Below, one piece after another: positions 48,085 through 61,400 of a stretch of 64,000 bases of DNA. The notes beneath the pieces are model-generated. The model made no database searches. It worked only from the letters and a program-made list of their open reading frames with translations, and was not told where the DNA came from. Every line of letters starts with the position of its first letter. Within the stretch, counting starts at the first letter, position 1. The stretch spans positions 11,980,001 through 12,044,000 of the forward strand of contig NC_134934.1 in the NCBI RefSeq assembly GCF_051020765.1, in the 5' to 3' direction. The stretch is from Lasioglossum baleicum (Eukaryota > Arthropoda > Insecta > Hymenoptera > Halictidae). The translations under genes and the position numbers were made by a program.

Positions 48085-50264
48085 TCAAGTGTCCTTCGTG
48101 CTCAGTGCGGAGTCCTCGTCCTGGCTACCCGGATACGGCATGCCGAGTTTCGGACCCTGCTGGACTACCACCACGCACTTCCTCATGTGCTTCTCGAGCG
48201 TGCTTGGCACCGAGAACGGCATTTCGCAGAACCGGCACTTGTACGTGTCCTTGCCGTGGCGACCGTGAGTTTTCATGTGCCTGGTCAGCTTTGAGCTCTG
48301 AGCACACGCATACGAGCACAGCTCACATTTATACGGCTTCTCGCCAGTGTGCGACCGCCTGTGGACCGTCAAATTCGAACAGTTCTTGAACACTTTGCCG
48401 CAGTACTCGCACGTGTCGTTCCTCCCGCTGCGCTCTTTCTTCAGCAACGGGCTCGGCAGACCCTGGAGCGCCAGGCTGGACGTGGTGGCCTTGGTCACCT
48501 TGCGGAACTCGTTGTTCTCCAGGTAATGGGGACTCGGTAGCCAAAGGCCACCGAAGTCAGGCCCCGAGGACCTGGGAAAACCCTGACCGGAGAATATGTT
48601 GGGTGTGGTCGAGGAATTGAAGTTCGTGGGCGACAGCGCGCTGTCTTTCTCTTTGTTATTGTTCAGGGAGTTGGTCAGGTTCGATGGCGACTCCGTCTTG
48701 ATGAATCCGCCCCGATGGTTCTCCTGCAACGCCTGCCGGTACGCTTCCGAGTACTGCGCGATGTTGCTCAACCCGAACTTCTCCATTAGGTCACCCACCA
48801 AGCTGACAGGTTTCTGGTCGACGCGGCCGCCGCTCTCTTCTCCGCTCTGACCCTGAGTGGTGCTCAGATCCTCCGGCGTGTTCTCCTCGATGTCCTCCCG
48901 CTTGACTTTCTGCTCGTTCTCCTCCACCTCGTCGAGGTCCATGTTTTCGTCGCAACTGGACCCGTCGTCGGGAACAGTCTCCACGCTGCCTTGCGGACTC
49001 GCTGCGCTCAGATTCTCCTGGTGCTCCATCCTCATGTGTTTCCTCAGCTCCCCGAAGCTGGCCACCTCGACCTCGCACACTTCGCACCTGGCCGGCGTCG
49101 TCTGACTGTCTTTCACGCTGTCCTGATGGTACTGCCTCTCCTTGTCCCGGTGACTTCGCCGGTGCACGTTCAGGTTCGACTGGAACCGGAACGTCTTGTC
49201 GCACATCTCGCATGTGTAGAGCGTCTCGGACGCTGAGTCTGCGATGATGGGAGTCGATGCAACCGGCGGACTAGTTTTCTCGCTGTCGGTCGAATTGTTG
49301 TTGTTGTGGTGACCTATCGGGCTCTGGTTGTAGCAGGGCGGCGAGTTCTCCTTCTGATGATTTACATGCGCTATGATAGTGGTGTTGTTGGACGCCGGAC
49401 TCGGCGACTCGACCGACTGCGTGTGGTTCTGCGCCGGTTGCGGTTGTTGTTGTTGTTGTTGCTGTTGCTGTTGTTGCTGCTGTTGTTGTTGTTGCTGTTG
49501 GACGGTGCTCGGCACCGGTACAGCTGGTACCGGGGCAGGGGGATTAGAGTTCGTTGTCGAGTTCCCGCTACTTGGTGGAGCCGCGCCTAAGGACGGGTTA
49601 GCGAGGCTCCTTAGGCGCGCCGAGTAAAAATCCAGGTTGGCCTCAAGCGGTGGTGGATGCGCCTGACCGGCAAGACCACGACCGTGGGACATTTCGGCGA
49701 GGTTCGCCAGGTTGCGGGCATTGTTCAGCGAGTCCAGGGAGCTGCGGACTAGAGGGTCCCCGAGATTCAAGCCGTCCATGCCTCGTAGTGGGTCACCAAG
49801 GTTCTGTAGGTTCCTGGTGGCTGTCTGGAGCTCCTGCAAGCCCCTGTAGCCGGCCAACGGATTCAGAGCCAAGAAGTCTGGCCTGAACATTGGCGGAAAG
49901 CTTCGCTCCAGGTGCTGCGGTAGCCTCAGAAAGCTGTGGAGAGGATCGCCGACCAGGGACGCGGATGATTGTAGTTGTTGTCGACTTCCGCTGCTGCCGC
50001 TGGAGTTCGTGCCGCCGGAAGAGTTCGTGGACGAGCTTCCTGTCGACTTTCCGCTGAGATTCAGGTGATTCGGCGGGGTTAGATGATGGGTGTGGGTCGG
50101 GGTGGGCGTCGGCGGGCTCGGTGCCGGCGTGTTCGACGAGGAGTTCGTGGACGAGGACGGGGAGGTGTACAGTCTGGCGCCGTGGACGCTCTGCACGTGT
50201 TGCAGCAGCTCCCACGCCGAGGACAGTCTTCTGGAACACTGGGAGCACTGTAGCCATCTCGGTT
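48085..50264 (-). CDS. BCL11 (CG9650 orthologue): BCL11A/B orthologue, terminal coding exon with six zinc fingers
   Basis: This exon encodes most of a nuclear C2H2 zinc-finger transcription factor, usually a repressor that recruits chromatin-modifying complexes. The frame opens at a TTCCAG acceptor (AG at 50265-50266), takes two bases of a split codon, runs 725 codons and stops at TGA 48085-48087. Six fingers are visible. The first is C-X2-C-X12-H-X4-H at 50247-50182, with SAW and LLQH residues like the BCL11 finger that precedes the NTHGLRIYLE segment. The second starts YTCEMCDKTFRFQSNLNVHR (about 49215-49150), and a third is near 49086-49020. A C-terminal triplet at 48411-48175 contains DTCEYCGKVFKNCSNLTVHR, nearly invariant in BCL11A/B. 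Between them lie Ser/Pro/Asn-rich linkers, a 19-residue polyQ tract, an acidic region and a PEDLS motif. The GTG at 50196 is inside finger 1 and is not a start. The exon is phase-compatible with the exon at 62267-62716. The family call is very secure; BCL11A versus BCL11B cannot be distinguished, since insects carry one copy. Confidence 0.97.
49444..49500 (-). repeat. CAG/CAA trinucleotide tract encoding 19 consecutive Gln in BCL11
   Basis: Nineteen in-frame CAA/CAG codons sit between the Pro-rich segment and finger 2 of the BCL11 terminal exon. CAA dominates and interrupts the CAG runs, which usually stabilises such tracts. Antisense frames give poly-Leu and poly-Cys open frames, which are not genes. 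Confidence 0.95.
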
Positions 50265-53200
50265 CTGGAACAAACGGAAACCCACGAGAGGTTATTTACA
50301 CGTCCATCTCGATTCGTCGCGGTTCGACGCGAAAGCCGCGATAACGCGAGAGCCAGTCGGATTATCGCTCGGATAGATGATATATTATAGTCGAGGCCCC
50401 TGAGTAGCACGGTGCATCGAAAATACGAGGGACATCGTGCGACGACGCGACGCAACGTTTGAACACGTAGACACGGACACGTAGTCGCCGCCCCACTATC
50501 AATTTCCGTGGCACCCTTAATTTCGCGGAATCGGGATTGAAAATCGGCCGGGTCCACAGCGGCAGATTGAATTCGGAATTCAAACGGCGCGCCTGTGTCA
50601 AATTGCGGCTCCGTCGCGGTGGGGGCTTAAAAATAATATCCCCGAGGAAGATCTTTCCTCCCGATCGCCCGAGGGGCGCGAGGAGCCGAGCGGAACAGCC
50701 TGTCGATGGGGATCGGTTGCCGCAAACCGCTGCTGAAACTGACCCTTAACGACTTCTCGAGCCTCCCTCATAGCGCCACGAGGGGCGCGGAGAGGGACGG
50801 GTTTTGAATTTCAATGTTTTTAATCCGGAATATCAGATTTTCGGCCATTTTTCACGGTGCCCCGTTATTCGAACGCCTCGCCGCCCGGGGTGTCCGTGGG
50901 ATTTTATTAATTCGAGGCCACCCTCCGCGAGCCACCGAGAAAAGAGGGCCGAAAGAATACGACGGAGACTCGACGAGATGGCCCCGCCATGTGTTCGAAG
51001 AACGACCCTTATTTCGCGGCTTGGAAACGACGTCGAACGTAACCTCGGGAACATATTCGCAGACCCCGCCACGCTTCCGGACACGTTGGGGGCGATCGTG
51101 ACTTAAATTTACGTCTTCGAGAGGAACACCGTTCCCGAGACGTGGTCCGGGGTCCATGCACATTTTCAAGAGCTCCCCTTCTTTTCCTTTTTTTTTCTCG
51201 GACGTCACCCGGTCTCGCGGTCACGGACAAGTAACTGCGCCATTCGCACTTTACGCAAGGAAACGGCCGACTACATAATTTATGGCCTTCAGCGCCGGTA
51301 TGGTTTCTTCGACTGCTACGGATTATTTCATGTTTCGTCTGGAAACGTTCTTCCTCGCGCTTCATTCCTAATTTTGAATTGTCGTGCTTGTTGTTACACT
51401 AAATACAATTGAAGTCTTCGTGAAACGACAATGTCTACGAATTTAAATTTTTTGATAGGATTGTCTTTTACCGACATTGAATCAGAGAAAAAGAATCAGC
51501 TTTGAACGAATGATGCAGAGCTATGTGCTTGCTTTTTCTAAGTTTTCCGACCGGAAGTTGTATTCAAGGTTCCGTTAAAGTGGTATTAAAAATCACAAAA
51601 GAAGATATCGTGGAATCGACGAGTTTCTCCTTCGGCGATTACAGCATCACAGTCTAGACGTTGTTTAAAAGTTTCCGGTCGAGTCGGACGCACAGCGACG
51701 CGAACAGAGCAGTCTGGACGAAGATTAAAAAGTTCGGGGCCGTTTCTCCACATTATGCCGTCCCGGGAGTGACTTAACAAACGGAAAAGAAAGATTGACC
51801 GGAAACAAAGGGCGTCGGAAAAATAAAGCACTCCTAATTAAATGGCCGTTCGAGATTGGGGGAGATCTTTGTTGCGCCTGAAAGTACCGGCGAAACGTCT
51901 TAAAGTTGAGCTTCCGCTAAATCGGAGTTTACGCGAGTTTCTTCGACTTCGGGCGGAACGGTTCGCTTTCCGAGAGAACAATGAGTCGACGATCGTCGGT
52001 AGAGTCGATCGTAGAATTTTTCTAGAATGCGATTTTAATTATGACATTCTCGGGGAAGGATTTTTCCAGTGGACACCTGGAGAACGCAAACCGATGCCCG
52101 ATACATGAATCACGTTTCCTCGGATGCCAGCGACAATGGGACACGTAAACAATGAATCCTAAATTAAATTAGAATCAAGTCGGAGACGTCAGGCTTATAA
52201 GTGATAGGACACCACGCGACAATACACAATGGAACACATATCGCCGGTTGTAACAAGGTGCTAAGTAGAATAACGAGGCTGACGGTGGGCGACAGATTTT
52301 TCTTCCCCGCCTCGCTGACCTTTCACCACGATTACGCTTGCGTTTACGCGTCAAGGCGAGGAACGCGCGCGGAATTAGACGGGAAAATGCCATAATCCTA
52401 TCGAGATGAATCCATACGTTCGTCCTGAAAATGGACCCGAAAATGACTGTCAGGACCTTCAAACGGAAAACACTTCCTCATTCGAATGCTTAGACACAAT
52501 GGTTCGCTAGGTCGTGGATGGTACGATGGTGTAAAAAATGAGTTTATCAGTTATTCCACATCACATTATTTGTGAAAAATGAATTCATTTAGTGTCAATA
52601 CTCCATTCCCTTAAATATCTCGAAAAAAGAAATACATGACTTAGATCACTTTCATAATTAGAGTCGCAAATATTAATTTCTTTGATTCATTTGAACAAGA
52701 CTAGAATAGAATCAGTTAATTGTATTAAATCTTCATCAAGTTCTGCGTAAAATTAAAAAAGTAAAGTTTCGTAATGATTTGAAGAGGTTCTCATTTTTCA
52801 TATCTCTAGTTTCCTATTCCTAATTTTCGAAATTGGTGAAAAACTCCGGTGCTTGTCCAGCAGACCGATCTCACGAGTCACCGCAAGACCACCAGGCCCC
52901 GTAAGAATTAAGAAGACAATAGATTGCCGAGACAAAAGGCCCGGGCAGTGAAAGACGTTCGAACGGGGAACTCCGACCAGAAAAAACACGTAATTCGCAG
53001 CGGGCGATCGATTCTCGTTCTTTCCGAGCGGTAAATTTAAGTCGGTCTTCTCGGACTGACCGACGAAGAAAATTAGAAAGCCCGGGCCTCCAAGGACGAG
53101 CCACGCAACAAATGAGGGTCATCGAGTGGCAAACCGTGAAAATTTGGCATATTGTTTCACGCGCCCTGGAGCCCTGCGGCGCCCTTCGTCCTTCGACCTC

Positions 53201-55938
53201 CGGTCCGGAAGTCGAAAATATTGTCGAGTTCCCTCCGTCATGGAAAAAAAAGAGGGGACCCCGTAGACCGCGACGAGATAAGCAAGTGCTCCGAGCATAA
53301 TAAAGGTGTATCGATTCACGACCGCACGCGCTTTTCATATGCAAACGCGTCGCGGGCGGCCATCCGTTAGGATTATTTCTTTAGATTTTCCGCGATCTTC
53401 CATGGGGAAACACCCCCTCGATAGTGGGACGCATCGATCATGATTTATGGAACGAAATTTCTGCGGTAAAAAGTGGAACACGTATACTGAATAACCCGTG
53501 AATCGAAAATTAATGAACGGTGATAAATGCGATTGAGTGAATCTGCTTCGCGAACCAGTCTGATTAATGAACGTTTGCGGTACTGGCACCTTTATGGAAA
53601 ACCATAGCACCCTGTTAGTTTAGAGAAACAATGATTAAGTGAACTTGCGCAAACCTTTTAGATAGAGTTTTATTCCTGTTTTAGCTTCGCAACGAATTAT
53701 ATTTGTACCAATGCATATTTCTTTGTGGGGCAAAGGATTGACGCAAGGTTTAATTTATATTTACAACAACAGCTAACTTTCCTCAGTTTGTTGTATTAGC
53801 AATTTTAATTCATATCATTACACGTTATAACTAAGTTCACTCTATTAAAGTTAACTCTGGGAAAGTTGCTAATATAATTTCACGTAATAAATTCTGGGTC
53901 CTCTGAAATTTTTAGTCTGCTTCGAAGTTTCTTGGTAAAAATATGAAATCATAGCAGTATGTCATAAACAAGATATTGAAATGGTAAAATACGTAGCTAC
54001 TGCGAGGGAAGACTGAAAACAATGGAAATAAAGAAAAGTTCCGCCGATACGAAGGAAAGTAGTAGACAGACAAAGACGGAAGATGCGGGTTTCACGTTTG
54101 AAAAATCGAAAGAAAAAGATCCGTGTTTTAGAGACGCATTGCTCCGTAATTTTTCGACGTGCTCGACGGACCAAAAGTTGAATTCCTGCGGGGATATCGA
54201 GGGATCGAATGCACAATATGGCCACACACGGATCATGGTCCTCCGGTGCTCGCGATAGTGACCGAACGATTTTCCTCAGAAATTGCCCGTCAAATTGGCC
54301 CACGCGACGTTTACGGGCAAATCGCTCGGAATGGCATTGTTTAACGACGAGCCAAGCCTTGGTCATCCTACGGATACTTCCTTCCAACCCGTTCACGGGA
54401 GATTTCACACGAGACCCAGCTACTCTCAACGAGGGGACACTTTCCGAAAAAGAATTTTCCGAGACGTTGTTTTTCGCCTGATATTAACATCTTTCAAATC
54501 CGTTTACCGCGTCTTTAACACTTTCACGGCTACATTAATCATAAATAAATGGCATCACTGTTTTTCTATTAAACATGAAAATCAATTTTTAGTAGAATCT
54601 TGTATGTACATCAAATTTATGACGTGTAAGAATCTTATCTTTCCTGTTCTTGCGTTATTACATAATGGAAATCCTAATTAGAAAAATAGAACATTTCATC
54701 AATGAGTTTCCGACCGACGCGATGTGAAATTAGCGTGGTTATTATTTCCGCTAGTTGGACCTCTCAGAAATAGTGAAAAACCTTTATTTACGAAATTTGG
54801 TTATAATCCAGCTAAAGGTAGCTAAAAGTAGCAACCATCAATTTATTTTTACTGTTGCAAATTCGGATTATCGATTGAATTGAATATTTGAGTTGTCCGA
54901 CTTCCGCCGACTTCCGGTGACGCATTTAGACAAAGTCCACAAAAAAAGGAATTGTTTAACAGAGAAGTATCTATTTAACCATTTTTTCACGAGAACAATG
55001 GAACCAAGGATTTATTGGCAATCGTACTGGCCGACGGTTTATTAAAATGATAGTTGGACCGAGGAAATCTTTTTGCTTTTCAACGGGGCACATCTGCCCC
55101 GTCTATGACGTCACGAGACACACAAAGGCCTTTAATCCAGAATGGCGTGTGACAATATTAAAATATCGATTAGCCAACGTATGCGGCGTATGCACTTTGT
55201 CCTACGTACAAGGGTTGCACTTAAAAGGGACAACGTGCACGGGATATCGCATCCAGGTAGCTAGATTGTGGGCGATTTTAATCAGCCCCGTCAGCCAGAT
55301 TATCCGAGAGAATGACCGATTGAAACTCGAGCCGGAATTCCAAGCTGCTGCGAAATTCGCGTGGATAAACTTTTTCCCTGCCAGCCCGCCATCTTTATTC
55401 GAAAAAAGTGAAATGGATGAGACTTCTTTAAAATTCTCTTCTTTTCTGCATACAACAAGCAATCATATTTATTTTCTCGACGCATAGATATCTTCTCTTT
55501 TAAAATAAACGTACAATTTTTACTTTATTGGCTCGAAAAAAAATGAAGAAAATAATATGTTATTGTACACTAGAATAAAAGTGAGAGCCTCAACACGGAG
55601 AAAACATTCTTTCCTGCACATATGTATGTGTTGACCTGGGTTTCCTGGAAGTCAGAAAAAGGTAGCTAATTGTTAGAATGGTCAAACCTAGGCTTATGGG
55701 TTGAACGTCCCTCGAGAATCCCACTTTTATGGTGTGTTACCGGTAGTAAAATTATCCCTCGAGTACCGGGGGACTTTGTAGAGGCCTTTTTGCGCAGCAA
55801 TTCTTAAAATTATGGACCCGTGTTATTGGGCAGAATTTATGTTTTGGAATGACTAGATCGTAAAGCCAAATTACCAGTTTGTTGTTACAATTTTATACGC
55901 AATCGACTGAACTCTGCATATCAATTATTATCGAAAGG

Positions 55939-55940
<2 letters not shown>

Positions 55941-55973
<33 letters not shown>
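55941..55973. repeat. (AG)n microsatellite in the BCL11 intron
   Basis: A perfect AG run of 16 units, the purest dinucleotide repeat in the window. Confidence 0.95.
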
Positions 55974-55977
<4 letters not shown>

Positions 55978-58418
55978 AATATTATTCAAGATCTGCGACG
56001 ATCTGAAACGACCAAAATGCTTGTGGTCACTAGTCCGCATTGGTAATCGTACCGCATTGGTCAGAAGGATCTCGAGGACCTTTTATGTCCTTGCCCAGTT
56101 CAACCGCAAGTATCAAGACTGGACGTTGCCCATTAAATCTGCCTCTGTGTTCTTCGACTCGAACATAAACGACAGAAGCAAGTCAAAAACACAATAGCAT
56201 TGAAGCTAATAAAATGAAGAATTATATTCACACAAATATCCACTTTCTTATTAATTCATTTATTATTTTTCCTCCTAATACTCGAACACGTTTTTCATCT
56301 TACAAACTCCTCGACCTCATCCTCGTTCGGAAACCCATTGCGTCGCGAGTGGAAGGAAGAAACAAAGGAAAAATACATTTGTCTTGGCATTTTAGAAGCG
56401 TTGGAACGTTCCGGGAGCACCGTATATTAAAACTTCGGCTTTTTCTTGTCTCTTCGAGCGACGTTTTCATTGTCCTCGTCGAATCTCCTTTCGCGAAGAG
56501 GAAGAAGAAGACAAATGGGAGTCTCCGAAGCTAGTTTTCGAAAAAGTCTTGGTCTTCATGCAGGAAGAAGAAACGTGCTGGGTTAAAATGTCAAAAACGA
56601 ACTTGTCGAACTTCTGTCTAGCAAATTAAGACATTCTTCGCTTTTAGCCGCTGCGAAGAATGAAGTATGAAAGCAACGTGCTGCGAAATGTATTTAAAAT
56701 GTCTTTAAAACATTTATGGAGCTAGAAGTTAGCGATCATTGTCAGCTTCTCATCCTTACATTTTACGCAAGTCATACAAGAGCAAGACCGAAACGGAACA
56801 TAATTAAATTATTCTTCAGACTGAACCATAGAATCGAGAAGACTGTTAAAATTGAAGTTAACAGAAACAAACACGTAGATAACGAATGCGCTCATTTTTA
56901 CACTGAATTGTAAAAAGAATTGTCCAATTGTATCTTCGAATTTTGCAGGACTGGAGGGCTGAAGACAGAGAGAGAGAGAAGGAATAGAGAAAGAAAATAT
57001 TTGCGCCGTTAGATTTTGAAGTTGACGGAGGCTTTATTTCGCGTTCCTCAAATGCCGCGACGGACGAGGTCCGAGAGGCTCGCAGGACTCATCGAGCAGA
57101 GATAAACGAGGCTGAAGAAGGAAACGTCGGAAATCCCGAGGAAAAGAGCGGCAAGAAACGCGTGTGTGCAAGTAACGTGTATTGGCTTTCCCGGTCGCTC
57201 TGTGTATCACTTTTATGTCATCCTCGTTGACTTCCTTCCGCGGGGGTGAGAAGGTCTGTGGAAAGAGGACGTGGCAGGGGGCGAAGGGAGAAAAGGAAAA
57301 AGGACGGAAGGGCTGCAGGACCTCGAAACCCTGAGATACAACCAATTCGCAAGCAATTCTCGACGCGCCTCGGGCGGTCCACGAAGACGAGACCGGACGG
57401 GGGATGAAAGAAAGAAGAAAGTGTAGGAGACGAGAGAGGAGTAGTTTACGAGGGAGGGGGTGAAAGGGGGCATAGAAAATCGTCCAGGGAAAGAGGATCG
57501 GCCGCGAACGAGAATTAATATTCCAGACAAACCTGACAGATAGATCAAATCTGCATCTCACCGGGAGCGCCGGTGTCAATTTCGACGGATTATCGCTTCG
57601 CGTCTCGCTTTCTTTTTCTCGCCCCCGTTTTCTTCGCCCCCTTGACGCGATCTCCCATAACGTCACTCTCCGTTCTATTTTTTTTTGTCTTAACGCAGCT
57701 GCTCGCGGGACAGCCGCGCGTGCTCTCGGAAATGATATCTCTCCTCTCTTCTTTCCTCTCGACCCCGTTAGCCCCCAGGGGGATGAATTTTATTTCGCCG
57801 ACTCCGAGAATTACCTTTCTTTAGTCCCGTCGATGGAAGAATTTTTACAACTGCGGCCGCGAACTGCTCCGACTCGACGCGTTTTACTGCCTCTTTGGTT
57901 AGACCGTGGTTGTAAGTCGTGGTCTACGAATGTTTCATGAGTTTTGGGAGTCACGATTGACGTATCAATCTGGACAATTTTTCTGCAGACAGCGTATGGA
58001 CTTGAGAAATTGCGACGACTCGATTAATGTAGTTGAAATCTATCTAACCCTTTAAATAGTTATGTATCAGCTGAAATTTTATAGCGACAAGGTCAAAAAG
58101 CACGAACAAAGAATTGATACTACTAGAAAAGTGGTCACCAACGGCACGCAAGATTTTCGGGGAGCAAAGGCGCAGTCTCGCAAGAAGATGGTAGCTCCCG
58201 ATAGAAGTACCGGAGCAGCGGGTTAATTCGGGTCGCGGCGAAGCCACGGCCACCCGCTTCAGTGCCGGTGATTAATGCAAACGATCATAATTACGTAACA
58301 GATTGTTGATGCAGCGAGCACCGGTGTCTCTTTAAAATTTCATCACGGTCCGTGAAACTCGTTCCAGCCCCCCTCCCGGTGGCTGGGTCGACAGTTAACC
58401 CCATCCGGGGCCAGCTAG

Positions 58419-58473
58419 AAAGAGAGACAGAGCCAAAGAGAGAAGGAGAGATAGAGAGAGAGAGAGACAGAGA
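58419..58473. repeat. (GA)n-rich microsatellite in the BCL11 intron
   Basis: Imperfect GA repeats with CAGA and TAGA interruptions. Confidence 0.85.
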
Positions 58474-61400
58474 CGGCTCGTGCTCATCCCCCGGACTCCG
58501 CGTCAGGCTTGTTCCCCAGATAAGCCCCTTTCGTCGCCTTTTTTGTCGTGTTTTTTTGTTATCGACCGGCCACGTCCAAAAGCCCAATTAGAATCGTCCT
58601 ATTGTCTGGCCACGTGGTCCGCACGAGCCGTGCACACGGACGCATCACCAGTGGATCTCCGTAAGCGACCGCGTTGATATCTGCTTCGAAACTCGTCTCA
58701 TCTCGTTGCGTGTGTCCAGGTAGAGCAACACGGATCAGAAACGATCACGGGGTACGCGACCCCTATGGACCGTCCTTTATCCGGCTTTTTAGTGGCTTTC
58801 CTTTCTGGCCGCGATCGAAACTCTCTCGACGGTTTATCCACGCTTCAAGCCACTCGATTTTGCCGGCTAACTACCGAGGGCTCGTTCGAGCCTGAGTTTG
58901 CGGCTAAGTTTGCACCGAACAGTATAGATTAGGGGTGTTCAGACAATTTTTTTTTTTAGTTTAGTTCACAGACAATCTTCTCGTTGTTACAACTTCTTTC
59001 AATGGGCAGTGTGCTGGACAGAAACGAATTCTCTTGATAAAGTATTCAATTATATCATCGTTTTCATTTGGGATTACAATTAATTTTAACGAACGAAAAA
59101 ATAAACTTCATCGTGGACAAGCCGAGAATGTGATCCGAACGTGTGAATCCACGAACAAAGGGTACCCGAGGCCGAGTGTCTAATAAAATTATCATCCCGG
59201 CAAAACCTTTTCGAACGAGAGACAATTAAGGCTGAACGAGTCTCGAGAACCGGGAGGGGGTCATTCCGGCGAACGTAATAATATTTACAAAAGTGAGAAG
59301 ACGCTAATTGTAAGAAGGAGGGGGCGGAGGAGAGGGCAGTGACTCTCATTGGAGCGCGGTCGCGCTCTTCCTCCCCTTCCCTTCTCTCACTCTGTTCTCC
59401 TCTCTGCGATGCAAAGCAGGCCGCCACGTCAATTTGCACAGGTAAGCACTGAGTTAAGAATCTCAAAGGCTGTGCTTTCAATTCATCAAGGGCGTCGGGC
59501 CGCATGAATTTCGTTTGAGGCAGGCGCCGTTTCTTTGAAGTTAATCGGAGTAAACCGCCGCGATCGCGCTCCGGTGTCGATTCGTCGACGAGTGGGTGCG
59601 AAATTAAAGCTGTCCCCCCCACCTTTATGTACCCATGAGCCGCAATTCCGCGTGCAGACCAGCAAACCCCGCCACCATTGTTGCCGGAAATTCCTGGACC
59701 GCGGCGAAGTCAAACAACGGGCTAACGAATCGATTTTGGACGATCAAACCGCACCATAAAAATCACGTAACAAACGTAAATTTGCCTCATCGAATTTTCA
59801 CGAACAACGCACACACAGTCCATGTCCTATTGAAAATCAAATAATCTGGGAAATCGATTCTAGACACACCTAAATTGAAAGCTAGAATCACGTTTCGAGT
59901 AAAAAAATCGAAGAACGAGCTAAAATCTGAAACATCGACTCTAGACATAAAGGTGACGAGAGAAAAACACTGAGGTCCATAAACACTCCATCCTAACTTC
60001 TCCTCTCATAAATCTTCACATCTTCACGTAACTGCGGGACTTCCCCAGGAGCAACCTCTATGTTCGATTTACGATCGTTCGCAGGTAAAGTTTTTGCCGT
60101 CATTAGTCCCATCCTTGACCGTTTCTAATTTTTGGAGACCATACGAACGCAGCGTGCGTGGAATAGGAGAACGGGAAGGCCAGTAAGAGCAATAAAGAGA
60201 TTTAAAAATAAACTATTAATCTTCAACAGTATGAAAGCGCAGCCTGGACGTTCTCGCCGTTGGAATATGACAATGTGGCCAGCGATAAAAAGGGGTCAGA
60301 CACGGGGGTAACAGAGGTGGGGGGAGAGGTAGGTGGACTATGGGGGCAGGTTCACCCCAATCCCCGAGCGGGCTCTTTAAATTCAAAAATCGAATCTACC
60401 GCTGTATTGTTCGTGCTCGTTGAACCAGGATCGACATCAGATGGCAGCCAGTAACTGTACTTTAAAAACTCCCTTTTCTCTCGTTCTTTCTGTCGAGACC
60501 CCCTCTCGACCGGCGAATTCGAAACCGTAGTTTCCGACGCAGATGACAGTGTGTCCTACGTTCTACTTTCTTTCTCTTTTTTCTACGCAGCTCAATTTAC
60601 GAAAATGTTTCGTTGGGAGAATGCGAACGAACAATGGGGATGGACAGGGCGCGATATACATATAAAAATCTAGAACACAGTTTGAACGGTTATGGTGGAA
60701 TTTTTGCGAGAATTGCTCCTGTCACGGGAGCGTTTCGTGGGCCGCGGAACGCTTCATAAGAATATGAAAGTCGCGGCGAGCATTTGTTGCCGGAACCCAG
60801 ACCCGGCTATATTTATAGAGGTTGCCTTGACTCGGGAGACCCACGGCAGAACTCAAAGCGGAATATGTCAAAACATCACGACAACGCTTTGGTAGCACGT
60901 GCCCCGGAGCTTTCATTGCGTGTCGGCGTCAATTAAATTCCCGACGTGAACCCGCAGCAATTAAAAGTACTCCGGGGCTAAACGCTCATTCATCCCGCGG
61001 AATGCGAAACTATGAAATATTGATCGGAATGTGATTAATGAAACGCGGAGAGACCGTCCGTGGAAAGGTAAATAACGATTCCAACCGAGAGAAAGGTTGG
61101 ACAGACGATCCTCAATGAATTCAGAGAATCGTAAACTCAAGAAACCACGCGGAGGATTAAAGTTCGTCGTTTAATTTCCACCTCTTGTTTCGACTACTAA
61201 GAAACATCGAACGGTCGGCTAATCGCTTTGTGCTCGAAGCTTTTGATTGATCGTTAGCCACAGGTGCATAGTCATTTTATTGTCGCTTGTTCTTTCGATA
61301 CTTGAGATGAGCTTAACTTAAGCGTACTTTATAAAATGTAGCGGAACGTTTTTACGGTTTTTAGAAGACTTTGTCATAGAGTGGCTTTTAAACATTCGGT

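Noticed and set aside
49306..49627. Plus-strand frames with poly-Leu and poly-Cys runs
   Set aside because: They are antisense shadows of the CAA/CAG tract in the BCL11 exon.
50194..50196. GTG as the start codon of the long minus-strand frame ending at 48085
   Set aside because: It encodes a Val inside the first C2H2 finger of this exon. The frame continues upstream to the splice acceptor at 50265-50266, and finger ligands lie on both sides.
53480..53501. ACGTATACTGAAT resembling the 5' part of the iab-4 microRNA
   Set aside because: Only 13 bases match, the rest of the mature sequence differs, no hairpin partner is apparent, and iab-4 belongs in the Hox cluster.
55047..55487. 146-codon plus-strand frame inside the BCL11 intron
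   Set aside because: The composition is fairly protein-like, but I recognise no motif, see no promoter or splice context, and the minus strand is also open over part of it.
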